From assembly GCA_002722315.1 (NCBI GenBank), contig PBLG01000033.1, positions 1 through 64,000 on the forward strand: DNA of 64,000 nt, in the 5' to 3' direction. The stretch is from Lysobacterales bacterium (GTDB lineage Bacteria; Pseudomonadota; Gammaproteobacteria; Xanthomonadales; Wenzhouxiangellaceae). This document shows positions 1-8,735 of this stretch, piece after piece. Each line of letters begins with the position of its first letter. Position 1 is the first letter of the stretch. Below the pieces are notes generated by a model. It did not search any database, was not told the DNA's origin, and was given only the letters and a program-made list of their open reading frames with translations. A program made the position numbers and the translations under genes.

Positions 1-1
1 G

Positions 2-2686
2 GCGGTAGAGCTCGCGGTCGTGCATGGGACTGGACTCGAATCGGGGCCAGACGGTAGCCTATCCGAAGTGTTCAACCCACACAAAACCGGGAAGAGCCTA
101 AAACTTAAATTCCGGGCTCGCTTCCTGAACGATGGCGAGTTCAGGGCCGACATCGACGAGACGATTCAGGCATGGTTCCGGAAAATGCGTCAGCAGTATC
201 CACCGGAGGCACGCGCAGCGCGCAATCGGATTCTGGGTACGCTCCGCAAGATGCTTGCCGACATCTGCGTGCAGGCGCTGCAACCCGACCTGATCATCCT
301 GGACGAATTCCAGCGCTTCAAGGGGCTGCTGGAAGCTCGGGAGGGCCATGTGGATCCAGCAGGCGAGCTTGCACAAGCGCTGTTCAATGCGCCCACCCCC
401 GAAGGTCACCGGACCCGAACGCTACTGCTCTCGGCCACGCCGTATAAGCTCTTCACGGCAGACGCCGAAATCGAACACGAGGACCATTACAAGGATTTCA
501 TCGACACGACGCGTTTTCTGTTCGGCGAGGCCGAAGACCGGGTACAGCTGATGAAACATCGGCTGGCGCGGTTTGGGACCGAGCTCAAGCGTGCAGCCCA
601 AGGCCTGCCGCACGAGGTCTCGGCAGCCAAGCACGACGTCGAGGACTCGCTGACCACCGTTATGGCGAGAACGGAGCGGATCATCGCAAGCGAAGACCGC
701 GACGCCATGGTGCATGAGCCCCATGTGGATCTTGAATTCACGAAACATGACGTTCGGCAATACATGGCAGCTGAATCCATGTTCCGGGCTGTCGGCGATA
801 CCGATCCGCTGGTGTTCTGGAAATCGGCGCCGTACCTCACGCACTTCATGCTCGGCTACAAGTTCAACGAACATTTCGACGAAACGCTGGAGTGGTTCCC
901 GGAAAAGATTTCGGAAGCCCTGGATCGATATCCCGATGCATTTTTGAAGGCTGCGGATATCGACCAGTGGAAGTCCATCGATCCCGGCAACGCCAAATTG
1001 CGCGAGCTGGTGCACGACTTGCTGGACACCGGCATCTGGAAGCTGCTTTGGATTCCGCCGACCGTGCCGTATTGGCCGATGAGCGGTGCTTACGAAGGCC
1101 AGGAGAACCGCACCAAGTCATTGCTGTTTTCGGCCTGGAACGTCGTGCCCGATGTCGTCAGCGGCATTCTCAGCTATGAGGCTGAGCGGCGCATGATCGG
1201 CGGCAGCATGGATTCGTACCGGGGCCCGGACGACCAGCAAAGCCAGCTTCTGGATTTCGGGTCTGCGGCGCAATCGCGCAATCGACACAGACTTCTACTG
1301 CTGCTCACACCCTGCCTGAAGCTGGCCGACGAGGCCAATCCGCTTGAGTCTGACGGCGAAGATGCGCGCGACTGGATGCGAGCCAAGGTCGAATGCCTGC
1401 TTTCTGAACTGCCCGATCCGGATTCAGGTTCAGTCGACGAACGTTGGGACTGGGCTGTGCTGCGACTGCTCGACCCAGGCATCGATGAGTTTCTCCGGCT
1501 TTGGCGGGATGAAGTCATTGACCCGGAAGCTCAGACGCGCCCGGATTCCGCTGCCTTCAGCGGACACGTCGACGATTTGATTGAGCTCGATCCCAGCGAA
1601 CTGGGCCGGCGACCCGACGACCTGGCGGAGCTGGTGACCGAATTGGCGCTGGGCGCGCCAGGCATTCTCGCGGCGCGCACGCTCGCCGCGGCTGGTCTTG
1701 ACGAGACCGAGCGGCGACGCCAGGCGGCACAGCTGGCCTACTCGTTCTGGAAGCTTTTCAATCGCCCGGCCGTTATTCGGTTGCTGCAACAGCTTGCCGG
1801 GCACAGCGACGCTAATCGCAGAACCAATCCTTACTGGCGATTGGTGATTCGCTACTGCATCGACGGCAATTTACAGGCGGTGCTGGACGAATACTGGCAT
1901 CTGACCTGGGAGCAACATGCGTGGTCCGAGAAAGAACAACGCGAAGAGATCAGTAAAAGATGCGTGCGGCAAATCGCCGACACCATCGAGCCGCGGGCAT
2001 CCCGCGTTCAAGCGAAGTTTTACGAGGGCAACGGTTCGTCGGTGACAACTTCCGTGACCCGCCTTCGCGCCGTGCTTGCGCTGCGGTTTGCACGAATTCA
2101 GTCCGACGAGGGCGCAATCAGCCAGGATGCTGTCCGATCGTCATTCAACAGTCCGTTTCGGCCGTTCGTTCTCGCAAGCACGTCGGTCGGCCAGGAAGGG
2201 CTGGATTTCCACCCCTGGTGCCATCGACTCATCCATTGGAATCTGCCGGGCAATCCCGTTGACATGGAACAACGCGAAGGCCGCGTGCATCGGTACAAGG
2301 GACATGCCGTTCGACGCAACCTGGCCCATTCCTTTTCGAGCGATGCGCTTGGCGCGTGGCAGCCGGGCGATAACCTGTGGGACGTTCTCTTTGATTTGGC
2401 CGATAGAGACGCGAGGAACCAGGGGTCTAGCGACCTCATCCCATTCTGGATTGCACCAGGCCCCTATCGAGTCGAGCGAAGAGTGCCGCTTTTGCCCTTC
2501 ACCCGCGAAGTTGCGGCATTCAGCCGGCTCAAGCGGCAGCTGGCCGCATATCGCGTAGTCTTCGGCCAGCCCCGACAGGAAGAGCTGCTAAGCCTGCTGA
2601 ACCGGGCAGACATCGACCCGGCCGAGCTGTCGGAATGGTCCATAAACTTGTCACCTTCGAGCCTGGAAGTCTCTGAGGATGAATGA
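2..2686 (+). CDS. Superfamily 2 (SNF2-like) helicase, C-terminal part, truncated by window start
   Basis: The reading frame is open to the left window edge, so this is the 3' part of a larger gene; a GTG at 20 is probably internal. Counting from that GTG, a Walker B/motif II 'LIILDEFQRF' lies near residues 91-100, motif III 'LLLSATPYKL' near 135-144, a motif V-like 'TSVGQEGLDFH' near 720, and motif VI 'EQREGRVHRY' near 750. This is the order of a superfamily 2 helicase/translocase. A long region between the lobes (about 200-700) has no motif I recognise. Motif I should lie upstream of the window. The gene overlaps the next one, a nuclease-like ORF, by 8 bp, which suggests one functional unit. 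A role in phage defence or DNA processing is inference from that pairing. Confidence 0.8.
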   Translation, partial: AVELAVVHGTGLESGPDGSLSEVFNPHKTGKSLKLKFRARFLNDGEFRADIDETIQAWFRKMRQQYPPEARAARNRILGTLRKMLADICVQALQPDLIILDEFQRFKGLLEAREGHVDPAGELAQALFNAPTPEGHRTRTLLLSATPYKLFTADAEIEHEDHYKDFIDTTRFLFGEAEDRVQLMKHRLARFGTELKRAAQGLPHEVSAAKHDVEDSLTTVMARTERIIASEDRDAMVHEPHVDLEFTKHDVRQYMAAESMFRAVGDTDPLVFWKSAPYLTHFMLGYKFNEHFDETLEWFPEKISEALDRYPDAFLKAADIDQWKSIDPGNAKLRELVHDLLDTGIWKLLWIPPTVPYWPMSGAYEGQENRTKSLLFSAWNVVPDVVSGILSYEAERRMIGGSMDSYRGPDDQQSQLLDFGSAAQSRNRHRLLLLLTPCLKLADEANPLESDGEDARDWMRAKVECLLSELPDPDSGSVDERWDWAVLRLLDPGIDEFLRLWRDEVIDPEAQTRPDSAAFSGHVDDLIELDPSELGRRPDDLAELVTELALGAPGILAARTLAAAGLDETERRRQAAQLAYSFWKLFNRPAVIRLLQQLAGHSDANRRTNPYWRLVIRYCIDGNLQAVLDEYWHLTWEQHAWSEKEQREEISKRCVRQIADTIEPRASRVQAKFYEGNGSSVTTSVTRLRAVLALRFARIQSDEGAISQDAVRSSFNSPFRPFVLASTSVGQEGLDFHPWCHRLIHWNLPGNPVDMEQREGRVHRYKGHAVRRNLAHSFSSDALGAWQPGDNLWDVLFDLADRDARNQGSSDLIPFWIAPGPYRVERRVPLLPFTREVAAFSRLKRQLAAYRVVFGQPRQEELLSLLNRADIDPAELSEWSINLSPSSLEVSEDE

Positions 2687-3149
2687 AACCGTAGATTGGG
2701 ACAAAGTCGCCCGATATCTCGATGCACTATATGAAGCATCCGAGGGTCTGGAAGATATGTTCGCTGGCCGCAAGTTCACGCTTGACGGCCATCTGGTCGG
2801 GAGCGTCGGAGAAGTCGTCGCTGCCTATCTCTTCGATCTAGAACTCAATACAGCATCGACTCAGGGCCATGACGCAAAAACTCGCGATGGCAAAGATGTC
2901 GAGATCAAGCTGACGCAGCGCACAAGCGTGGCGATCCGTCATGAGCCCGATCATCTGATTGCACTGCATCAGCCTAAGGGCGGCCCTGTGCGCGTCGTGT
3001 ACAACGGGCCCGGGTCAATTGCATGGAGTAATGCCGGCAAGATGCAGACGAACGGGCAACGGCCGATTTCCGTTTCGCGCCTTGCAGCGTTGTACGAAAG
3101 CGTCTCCGCCGCCGAGCGCCTGACGCAAAAGCGAGAACCGCCGATTTGA
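2679..3149 (+). CDS. Small PD-(D/E)XK nuclease-like protein coupled to helicase
   Basis: 156 residues. After an alpha-helical N-terminus there is 'GEVVAAYLF' (E45), then 'GHDAKTRDGKDVEIKLTQ' (D65, D70, D73, E75-x-K77, Q80). This matches the PD-(D/E)XK nuclease pattern: a helix glutamate, a beta-strand acid and an ExK. It resembles small DUF6998-type proteins, but that family name is from memory. The start overlaps the helicase stop by 8 bp, indicating translational coupling. A plausible role is the nuclease subunit of a helicase-nuclease module. No membrane segment or signal peptide is visible. A non-nuclease PD-(D/E)XK fold remains possible. Confidence 0.7.
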   Translation: MNETVDWDKVARYLDALYEASEGLEDMFAGRKFTLDGHLVGSVGEVVAAYLFDLELNTASTQGHDAKTRDGKDVEIKLTQRTSVAIRHEPDHLIALHQPKGGPVRVVYNGPGSIAWSNAGKMQTNGQRPISVSRLAALYESVSAAERLTQKREPPI

Positions 3150-3392
3150 CAGAGGTGGAAAGGGATCGCGACTACTCTTCCGCTTTAATAACCAGAAGCC
3201 TTCAGAGTTTCCGAAGATCGTGTTGCGATCCCGGGGATGACCAGTGTTGGCTTAAAGATGCGGTTTGCGACACTGAAATACTACCAAATCGGGAATTTTT
3301 TGTCAGGCTTTTCAGCCGCCTGTAAGATTTAGTAGAGTGAACAGTCCCGGATACGGAGAAGGATCGCGAACAACGGAAGGAGACTTACCGAC

Positions 3393-3845
3393 ATGGGGAG
3401 ACTATTCCGAGTTTTACTGGTGATCGCCATCGCAGCCATAGGGATGCGATTGTTCAATTCCGGCGATCTTGAGCCACCTGGCGAATCTATGGCTGCCGAT
3501 TTGCGCCAAACGGCTACACCGCTGGGTAAAAGTTGCGGGAATGCAGCGCATTGGTCGAAGGCTCAAAGATTTTTAGGCCAACGGGCAACGCTGAAGGGAC
3601 GCGTAGAGGCGGTGACCTATCGCCCGGATGAGGATGGTCGACCGACGTGGATCAATATTGGTGCCTCGTTTCCGAATGACAATCGTCTGGATCTCATCAT
3701 CTGGGGCAGGAATCGGTCGGGTTTTCGGGGCGTGCTCTCGCGATTATCGAGGGGCCGAGAGATCTGCGCCCAAGGAGTTGTCGAGCGATACCGGGGTACC
3801 TATCAGATCGAGTTGAAGCGGCCAGCTCAGATTCGAATTTTCTAA
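3393..3845 (+). CDS. Membrane-anchored OB-fold-like protein
   Basis: 150 residues. An N-terminal hydrophobic segment (about residues 4-21, after 'MGRLFR') looks like an uncleaved anchor or signal peptide, placing the rest in the periplasm. Residues about 58-150 ('LGQRATLKGRVEAV', 'TWINIGASFP', 'LDLIIWGRN', 'ICAQGVVERYRGTYQIEL') have the alternating strand pattern and the final 'G-x-V-x-x-Y-R/K-G-x-x-Q-I' seen in OB-fold domains associated with secreted nucleases (YhcR-type) and BOF-like proteins. No nuclease domain is present. A purine-rich ribosome site (GGAAGGAGA) lies about 10 bp before the ATG. The function is not known. Confidence 0.6.
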   Translation: MGRLFRVLLVIAIAAIGMRLFNSGDLEPPGESMAADLRQTATPLGKSCGNAAHWSKAQRFLGQRATLKGRVEAVTYRPDEDGRPTWINIGASFPNDNRLDLIIWGRNRSGFRGVLSRLSRGREICAQGVVERYRGTYQIELKRPAQIRIF

Positions 3846-4042
3846 TCGGGACCGTGGAAGAGAGATAGATTTCCAGGCTGGCGCTTCTTCTATTTACATA
3901 CGCCGGGGTCACCCATTAGCCCAGGCGAGTCAGTCCGGGAATCAGGTCTTTTTGCTTGCACTAGTCCGGCCACCCGTTAGCCGCATCACCGGCATACCAA
4001 TAACGGCCAGAGTCCGGACACCCATTTCGCAATCACGGACGA
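3846..4042. other. Intergenic stretch with degenerate CACCC-containing repeats
   Basis: About 200 bp between convergent genes. Three related words recur about 50-60 bp apart: GGGGTCACCCATTAGCC near 3905, GTCCGGCCACCCGTTAGCC at 3964 and GTCCGGACACCCATTTCGC near 4012. No ORF or clear terminator is visible. The purpose is unknown. Confidence 0.4.
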
Positions 4043-5206
4043 TCAAGCCAGACGGACGTACTTCGTGAGGTCGGCGCGCAGGATCTCGTCGAGCTGATCC
4101 AGCTCGTCGTCGCGCACGCGCACGAAGAGGAAGGCGAAGACCGGTTGGCGCGGATCCTCGATGCGGCGTAGCTCCAGGGGACGGGAGAAGCGCGCGGTGA
4201 AGGCGTCGTAGTCGATCGCGGTCACGCGCGTGCGGTCGAGATCGGCGGGCAGGTCGGCCACCACGAGGGCGGTGGTCCAGCCCGCCTGCTCCTCGCACAG
4301 CCGACGCCAGTCGGGGCGCTTGCCCTGCAGGAACGCCGTGTAGGGACAGAAGCCCCATCCGTGCGAGGCGATGTCGGTGGCGCACCAGCCGCCGAAGCGC
4401 ATGGGATTGGCCTCGATCGGGCGCACCGTGCCGTCGTCGGCGATGCGGAACTCCACGTGGATCGGCACGTCGCGCAGGCCGGCGCGACGCCCCAGCTCGT
4501 CGAGGTGTTGCACGAACACGTCGTGTGTGCGTTCGATCACCGCCGGCCGCACGCGGTACACGCGATCACTTACATCGGCGCCGTGCGCAAAGGGATGTTC
4601 GAGCACGTTCACGATCGTGACCGCGCCCTCGCCGTCGTAGTAGGCGTCGACCGCGAACTCGTCGCCCTCGATCACCTGCTCCAGCACGAAACGATCGAGA
4701 TCGAGCACGGCTTCGGGATAAAGGCCGCGAAACCGCTCTCCCGCCGCACGCAGACGCTCGGCCGCGGCCGGCCAATCCGCGGCATCCTCCACGATCTGCA
4801 CTCCGAGACTGAAGAAACCCACAGCCGGCTTCGCGACAAAGGGCCCGGCGAAGATCGTGGGGTCGACGGCGTCGAGATCGCCCAGCCGGACTTCCTCGAA
4901 ACGGTACGCGGGATCGAGATCCGCCAGTAGTTCACGGAAGCGGACCTTGTCCTTCAACACCTCGATCTGCGCCGGCAGGTCGCTTCCGGCGAGATGATCC
5001 CGAATCCAGCCGAGCGCGTTCTCGGAGTTGGTGTAGAGCCGCGGATGATCCTGCTCGAAGTAACGGCGGGCGAAGTCGTCGTCGCCCACGAGCTGCACGC
5101 CGCGCAGCTCGCGCCGGGCACAGGCGTTGTCGAGAACGGGCGCACCGAGCCGGGTGGCCGCTCGCCGCAGCTGCGGCGATACGTAGGGTTCTTCGAGAAT
5201 GAACAT
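4043..5206 (-). CDS. ATP-grasp domain protein (carboxylate-amine ligase-like)
   Basis: 387 residues from the ATG at 5206 (start 'MFILEEPYVS'). The frame stays open further upstream, but that extension is low-complexity, crosses the neighbouring toxin gene and contains no domain. The C-terminal half has ATP-grasp features: 'FVAKPAVGFFSLGV' (ATP-binding lysine and glycine loop), 'FVLEQVIEGDEFAVDAYYD' and the Mg-binding 'PIEANPMRFGG'. Enzymes of this fold join a carboxylate to an amine or thiol using ATP; the substrates here cannot be told. It stands alone, convergent with the OB-fold gene and divergent from the HigBA pair, with no other biosynthetic gene nearby. No good ribosome-binding site precedes the chosen ATG. 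Confidence 0.75.
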   Translation of the reverse strand: MFILEEPYVSPQLRRAATRLGAPVLDNACARRELRGVQLVGDDDFARRYFEQDHPRLYTNSENALGWIRDHLAGSDLPAQIEVLKDKVRFRELLADLDPAYRFEEVRLGDLDAVDPTIFAGPFVAKPAVGFFSLGVQIVEDAADWPAAAERLRAAGERFRGLYPEAVLDLDRFVLEQVIEGDEFAVDAYYDGEGAVTIVNVLEHPFAHGADVSDRVYRVRPAVIERTHDVFVQHLDELGRRAGLRDVPIHVEFRIADDGTVRPIEANPMRFGGWCATDIASHGWGFCPYTAFLQGKRPDWRRLCEEQAGWTTALVVADLPADLDRTRVTAIDYDAFTARFSRPLELRRIEDPRQPVFAFLFVRVRDDELDQLDEILRADLTKYVRLA

Positions 5207-5389
5207 GATCGGGAGTTCTGGCGAAAGCCTGGGGCCGAAGTGGACGAGTCCTACAATAGCCGCAATCCATCGGGTTCGCCGGGGCCCGGAACTGGTCTGG
5301 GGCGGCGAGATTGGGGCGGGGTCTCGAGATCCCGGATGTAGTGACGCCGCCGATAACTCGGAACGCTGACTTGACGTCAGCGAACATTG

Positions 5390-5405
5390 ATACCAATTTA
5401 GGTAT
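5390..5405. promoter_or_regulatory. Inverted repeat operator upstream of HigB/HigA-type operon
   Basis: ATACC-AATTTA-GGTAT forms a 5-bp-arm inverted repeat 15 bp before the toxin ATG. It abuts an AT-rich stretch containing TATACT (5405-5410), which could serve as a -10 box. Type II antitoxins with an HTH domain usually bind such repeats to repress their own promoter. The assignment is inferred from position. Confidence 0.5.
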
Positions 5406-5419
5406 ATACTAATAATAGT

Positions 5420-5704
5420 ATGTGGACGATTCTTGAACATCGCCGCGCCGCCCGAAACCTGGCCAGATCAGTGCCGCACGAGGTATTGAAAAGGTACGAA
5501 AAATGGAAAGACATTGCGCGTATATCAGGACCTAAGGGTCTGCGACTGATCAAGGGCTTCCATGATGAGGCGTTGTCTGGTCAGTGGCAGGGTTTCCGAT
5601 CATCGAGGCTGAACCGGCAGTGGCGAGTGATTTATCGCATCCGGAAGGATGTCCTGCAAATCCATGTGGTGGAGGTGAATCCGCATGACTACAAAAGGAA
5701 ATGA
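5420..5704 (+). CDS. RelE/HigB-like mRNA interferase toxin
   Basis: 94 residues, basic. The compact order 'WTILEHRRAARNLARS', 'GFHDEALSGQWQGFRSSRL', 'QWRVIYRIRKD' and 'IHVVEVNPHDYKRK' fits the RelE/ParE superfamily: an N-terminal helical hairpin, then strands with a central Arg-containing 'RVIYRI' and a C-terminal 'HDY'. Members cleave mRNA at the ribosome or, in the ParE branch, poison gyrase. The 'NPHDY' ending favours HigB/RelE over ParE. The gene precedes its antitoxin and overlaps it by 20 bp, which is the toxin-first order typical of hig loci. Confidence 0.85.
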   Translation: MWTILEHRRAARNLARSVPHEVLKRYEKWKDIARISGPKGLRLIKGFHDEALSGQWQGFRSSRLNRQWRVIYRIRKDVLQIHVVEVNPHDYKRK

Positions 5705-5963
5705 CCCCGCCTACATTGCTGCACGCAAGCGCGTGGACGTGTCGGTGGGAGAGTCGGTACGCATTGTTCGCGAACTGCAGGAATTGACCCAGCGGGAACT
5801 GTCGGATCTGACGGGCATCCCTCAGGCAACGATTTCGGCAATCGAGAATGATCGCGTCAAGCTGGGCGCCGAACGTGCGAAGGTGCTTGCCCAGGCTTTG
5901 AAATGCCATCCGGCGGTATTGGTGTTTCCGGGCTGGGACGTGGAGGAACAGTCGGCGGCATAG
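5685..5963 (+). CDS. HigA-like HTH antitoxin (XRE family)
   Basis: 92 residues. Residues about 22-75 form a Cro/C1-type helix-turn-helix: 'VRIVRELQELTQRELSDLTG' followed by 'IPQATISAIENDRVKLGAER'. It overlaps the upstream toxin by 20 bp and should neutralise it and autoregulate through the inverted repeat at 5390-5405. The C-terminal tail 'FPGWDVEEQSAA' is short and acidic, which suits toxin contact. Its first codon lies inside the toxin's last codons, so translation is coupled. Confidence 0.88.
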   Translation: MTTKGNDPAYIAARKRVDVSVGESVRIVRELQELTQRELSDLTGIPQATISAIENDRVKLGAERAKVLAQALKCHPAVLVFPGWDVEEQSAA

Positions 5964-6020
5964 GCAAAGCCAGTGGGTGCGCCGTCAGCGCATGCGATTG
6001 ACGGCCCTCGGCGTTCCCGG

Positions 6021-6118
6021 GGGCGCGATTCCGGGATGACGGTGGTGGGGCGATTCCGGGTAGAAGAAATCGGCGCAGGATGCGCCTCCCACAAAAGGCG
6101 TGTTTCGGGTTTCCGGGG
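6021..6118. repeat. Cluster of small dispersed repeats
   Basis: The intergenic region 5964-6155 holds GGCGCGATTCCGGGATGACG (about 6021-6040), which recurs near 11519; a GGCGCAGGATGCGCC palindrome (6073-6087) followed by TCCCACA; and two 7-bp units GTTTCGG-GTTTCCG (6102-6115). The last belong to the short tandem repeat family described elsewhere in this annotation. No gene is visible here. Confidence 0.5.
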
Positions 6119-6155
6119 TTGCCTCAGGGTCCGCTCCGGTTCGCCTTCCCGGTGA

Positions 6156-7595
6156 TCATCCGGAGGCGGATTTACCACCATAAAACAGGCCCAGCCTGAA
6201 GACGGCCCAGGTCACTCCCGTCAGGGCGCTTGCCATCAGCACCAGCGCCAGGTCCGGCGAGAACAGCTGCAGCGTGCCGATCGACACGCCGAACAGCTGC
6301 GGGATGAGGAATACACAGGTCCACGCCAGCGCGAGCGTCATGACCAGCGGAAACCAGAGGCTGAACGCCCCGAACAGGCCGGACTTGGCCCGCAAACCGG
6401 TGCGCAGACGCCATGACTGGACCATGCTGATCCCGAAAAGAACGGGCAGCAGCGCGAACGTGAGGAACAACGCCTGCCGGCTCCAGCGCCCCGCTGCCCC
6501 GGCCTCGACAAAATCCAGCCCGAGGGCCTTGGCCGCGATGCCGTTGAAGAGGTCCGTCGATTCACCAAACCCCATGCCGCTGCCCGAGTTGACGAGGACG
6601 ACAGCGCCTTTTCGCTCTGCCGGCACCATGATGGCGAGTGTTTCCACGCCGGGGGTCAGGCCCGTATGCGATACGGTCCCGCGATCGGTATCGACATACC
6701 AGCCGAAGCCATAGAATGGCGATACATCGCTCGCCGGGCGCATCATCTCGGCCTTGCTCGCGGCGCTGATGATGTCGTCTTCGCCGTTCATCATCATCGC
6801 CAGGTATCGCGCCATGTCGCCGGCACTCGCGATGATGCCGCCTACCGGCGCGGACATGCGATGCGTCGCGGTCTGTTTCACGGGACGCTTCATGCCGAAC
6901 CACGGCGTGTGACCTACCGCGATCGAGTCGTGGCTTTCGCCGTCGGCGACGAAGCTGTGCGCCATGCCGATGGGTTCGAGGATTTCTGCCTGGATATAGC
7001 CGGCATAGTCCCGGCCGCTCACGCGCTCGATGAGGGCGCCGAGAACATAGTAGTTCGCGTTGGAATATTCCCATCGGGTGCCGGGGTCATGGGCCGGCGC
7101 CCATTGCGCAATTCGATAAACCTGGCGGCCGAGCCCGTCTGCGCTGCTGCTCGGCTCGACCAGGTTGTCATTGCCCTGGAGGGTGGAATAGCCGCTGGTG
7201 TGACTGAGCAGCTGCCGGATCGTGACCGTCCGGGCCGGGCCGTTCGCGAACATCTCGAGATATTCCGAAACCGGAGAATCCAGCTCGACCTTGCCGGCTT
7301 CCACGAGCTGCATCACCGCCAATGCGGTAAAGCTCTTGGCGATCGAGCCGACCACGAACGGCGTATCCGGCGTAATCGCCCGGCCGCTGCCGAGCACGAT
7401 CTCGCCGCGTTCACCGGAAACGATGCTGCCGCCATCCACGACTGCATAGGCAAGGCCGGGCGCCCCGGCCTTCGGCATTTCGGAGGCGATGAAATCGTCC
7501 ATCGACTCGATGGCGCGGGAATGGAGACGGTCGCCGAGGAGCAACAGGCACGTGACCGCAACCACGACCGCGATGGCCCGGACCGAGGCGTTCAT
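6156..7595 (-). CDS. Serine beta-lactamase-like hydrolase with C-terminal membrane segments
   Basis: 479 residues. An N-terminal hydrophobic segment (about 6-20) exports the protein. The penicillin-binding/class C beta-lactamase triad is visible: S84-I-A-K87, Y176-S-N178 and H310-T-G312. Residues about 370-475 contain at least three hydrophobic segments, so the periplasmic catalytic domain is tied to the membrane at both ends. This architecture is common in 'serine hydrolase' proteins (PF00144) acting on D-Ala peptides or esters. True antibiotic resistance is unlikely. The gene stands alone, with the VapC/FitA-type pair upstream on the same strand across a 180-bp gap. Confidence 0.88.
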   Translation of the reverse strand: MNASVRAIAVVVAVTCLLLLGDRLHSRAIESMDDFIASEMPKAGAPGLAYAVVDGGSIVSGERGEIVLGSGRAITPDTPFVVGSIAKSFTALAVMQLVEAGKVELDSPVSEYLEMFANGPARTVTIRQLLSHTSGYSTLQGNDNLVEPSSSADGLGRQVYRIAQWAPAHDPGTRWEYSNANYYVLGALIERVSGRDYAGYIQAEILEPIGMAHSFVADGESHDSIAVGHTPWFGMKRPVKQTATHRMSAPVGGIIASAGDMARYLAMMMNGEDDIISAASKAEMMRPASDVSPFYGFGWYVDTDRGTVSHTGLTPGVETLAIMVPAERKGAVVLVNSGSGMGFGESTDLFNGIAAKALGLDFVEAGAAGRWSRQALFLTFALLPVLFGISMVQSWRLRTGLRAKSGLFGAFSLWFPLVMTLALAWTCVFLIPQLFGVSIGTLQLFSPDLALVLMASALTGVTWAVFRLGLFYGGKSASG

Positions 7596-7775
7596 TCTCG
7601 ATTGCCCGGGTTCGGCGTCGAACGGTGGTGGGCCGGCGTCGTCGCTTCGGCCCGGTCGTTCGCCTTTTCGAAAGTCGGTTCGATGCGGTTTTCGCTGTTG
7701 TTCATGATTTGATTATGCCCAAGTGCGCCGCGGTCGGGAGCGGACGTCTCGAGATCCCGGATATCGCCGGGGCGA

Positions 7776-8219
7776 TTACGAAGCCGAGAGGATTTCCGCC
7801 GCGGCGTTGCCGAGCTTGCGGTCGAAGGTTGCCAGCGGCGCCCGCAGTTCGATCGCCAGTTGAAGATAGGCGGCGTCGTATGCGGTGAGCCCTGTGCGCC
7901 CGGCCAGTTGAAACTGCGCCTCGGCATCGACGGCACAGCGGGCAAGGCGCAACTCGGCGAGATCGGCCAGTGCCTGCTGTGCAAGCTCGCGGTGGCCGGC
8001 AGCGGCTTTTTTCAGCGCGACGCTGACGATTTCATGCCCCAGCAGATCGGGTGCGAACAGCTCCTTTCCCGCCATCGCCAGCGCGGCGGCTTCGCGCTCG
8101 GGTTCGTCGAACAGCACCGCCGCGAGAACGGAGCAGTCGACGACGAGCGGCGGTTTGCGCGCGTAGCGTCCGGCCGGCTCGGCAACGATCAGGCCGTTAT
8201 CCGCCCCCTCATCGGGCAT
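7776..8219 (-). CDS. VapC-like PIN-domain toxin
   Basis: 147 residues. PIN-domain acidic residues are visible in 'LVVDCSVLAAVLFDE' (D28), 'LTAYDAAYLQLA' and 'LATFDRKLGN'. PIN toxins are Mg-dependent RNases acting on tRNA or rRNA. The N-terminus before residue 24 is longer than usual, so an internal start is possible, although the annotated ATG overlaps the antitoxin's end by 11 bp, as is normal for such pairs. It follows its antitoxin on the minus strand. Confidence 0.88.
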   Translation of the reverse strand: MPDEGADNGLIVAEPAGRYARKPPLVVDCSVLAAVLFDEPEREAAALAMAGKELFAPDLLGHEIVSVALKKAAAGHRELAQQALADLAELRLARCAVDAEAQFQLAGRTGLTAYDAAYLQLAIELRAPLATFDRKLGNAAAEILSAS

Positions 8220-8502
8220 CGCGTTCGCGCCGGATCAGCTCCGCTGCCCGAGGGGCATCGGCCACGGGCGTCGACTGCCGCTGCCGATGCTCGGCGGCGA
8301 TCTGCTCGATGGACTTCCGCCCTCCGGCCTCGCCGCGCAAGTGCCTGCTCGTCTCCGTCCCGGCATCGGATGTGTCGGCGGCCCGGCACGCCAGGGCCAG
8401 CAGTTCGCCCTGCAGCGAGCGATGGTTGGCCCGGGCGCGCTCGCGCAGACGCGCGACAACGTCGTCGGGCACGTTCTTGATCGATAGATTGGGCACGGTC
8501 AC
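8209..8502 (-). CDS. FitA-like antitoxin (RHH) for PIN toxin
   Basis: 97 residues. 'NLSIKNVPDDVVARLRERARANHRSLQGEL' at residues 5-34 is the ribbon-helix-helix signature of the FitA/Arc-like antitoxins. The C-terminal part ('KSIEQIAAEHRQRQ') is helical and charged, fitting the toxin-binding tail. Overlap with the PIN toxin downstream supports the pairing. The complex should bind the pair's own promoter in the 8503-8735 gap, where I saw no obvious long palindrome. Confidence 0.85.
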   Translation of the reverse strand: MTVPNLSIKNVPDDVVARLRERARANHRSLQGELLALACRAADTSDAGTETSRHLRGEAGGRKSIEQIAAEHRQRQSTPVADAPRAAELIRRERDAR

Positions 8503-8735
8503 TCCAATGGTTCCGGACTGGCGCCATTATGGCACCATCCGGCCGGCCGGGCCAACCTTCGGTTCCTTTCCTGGCCTCCAGGTCATGCCACGCGACGCAG
8601 ACAGCCGCGATCCGGGGCCACGAATGGGGAAGATGCTTCCCGCTTTCAGCTTTCTGGTGACAAGCGACGGGTTTGGCGGTACTTTGGATGCATCTTGGCG
8701 CGCCGGTCCGGCCCGCCTTTCTGTGGAGAGGGTAG

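Noticed and set aside
3960-4040. Possible integron attC site (GTTAGCC and TAAC words)
   Set aside because: The core-site consensus and the long imperfect stem of attC are not met, and no cassette array or integrase is present.
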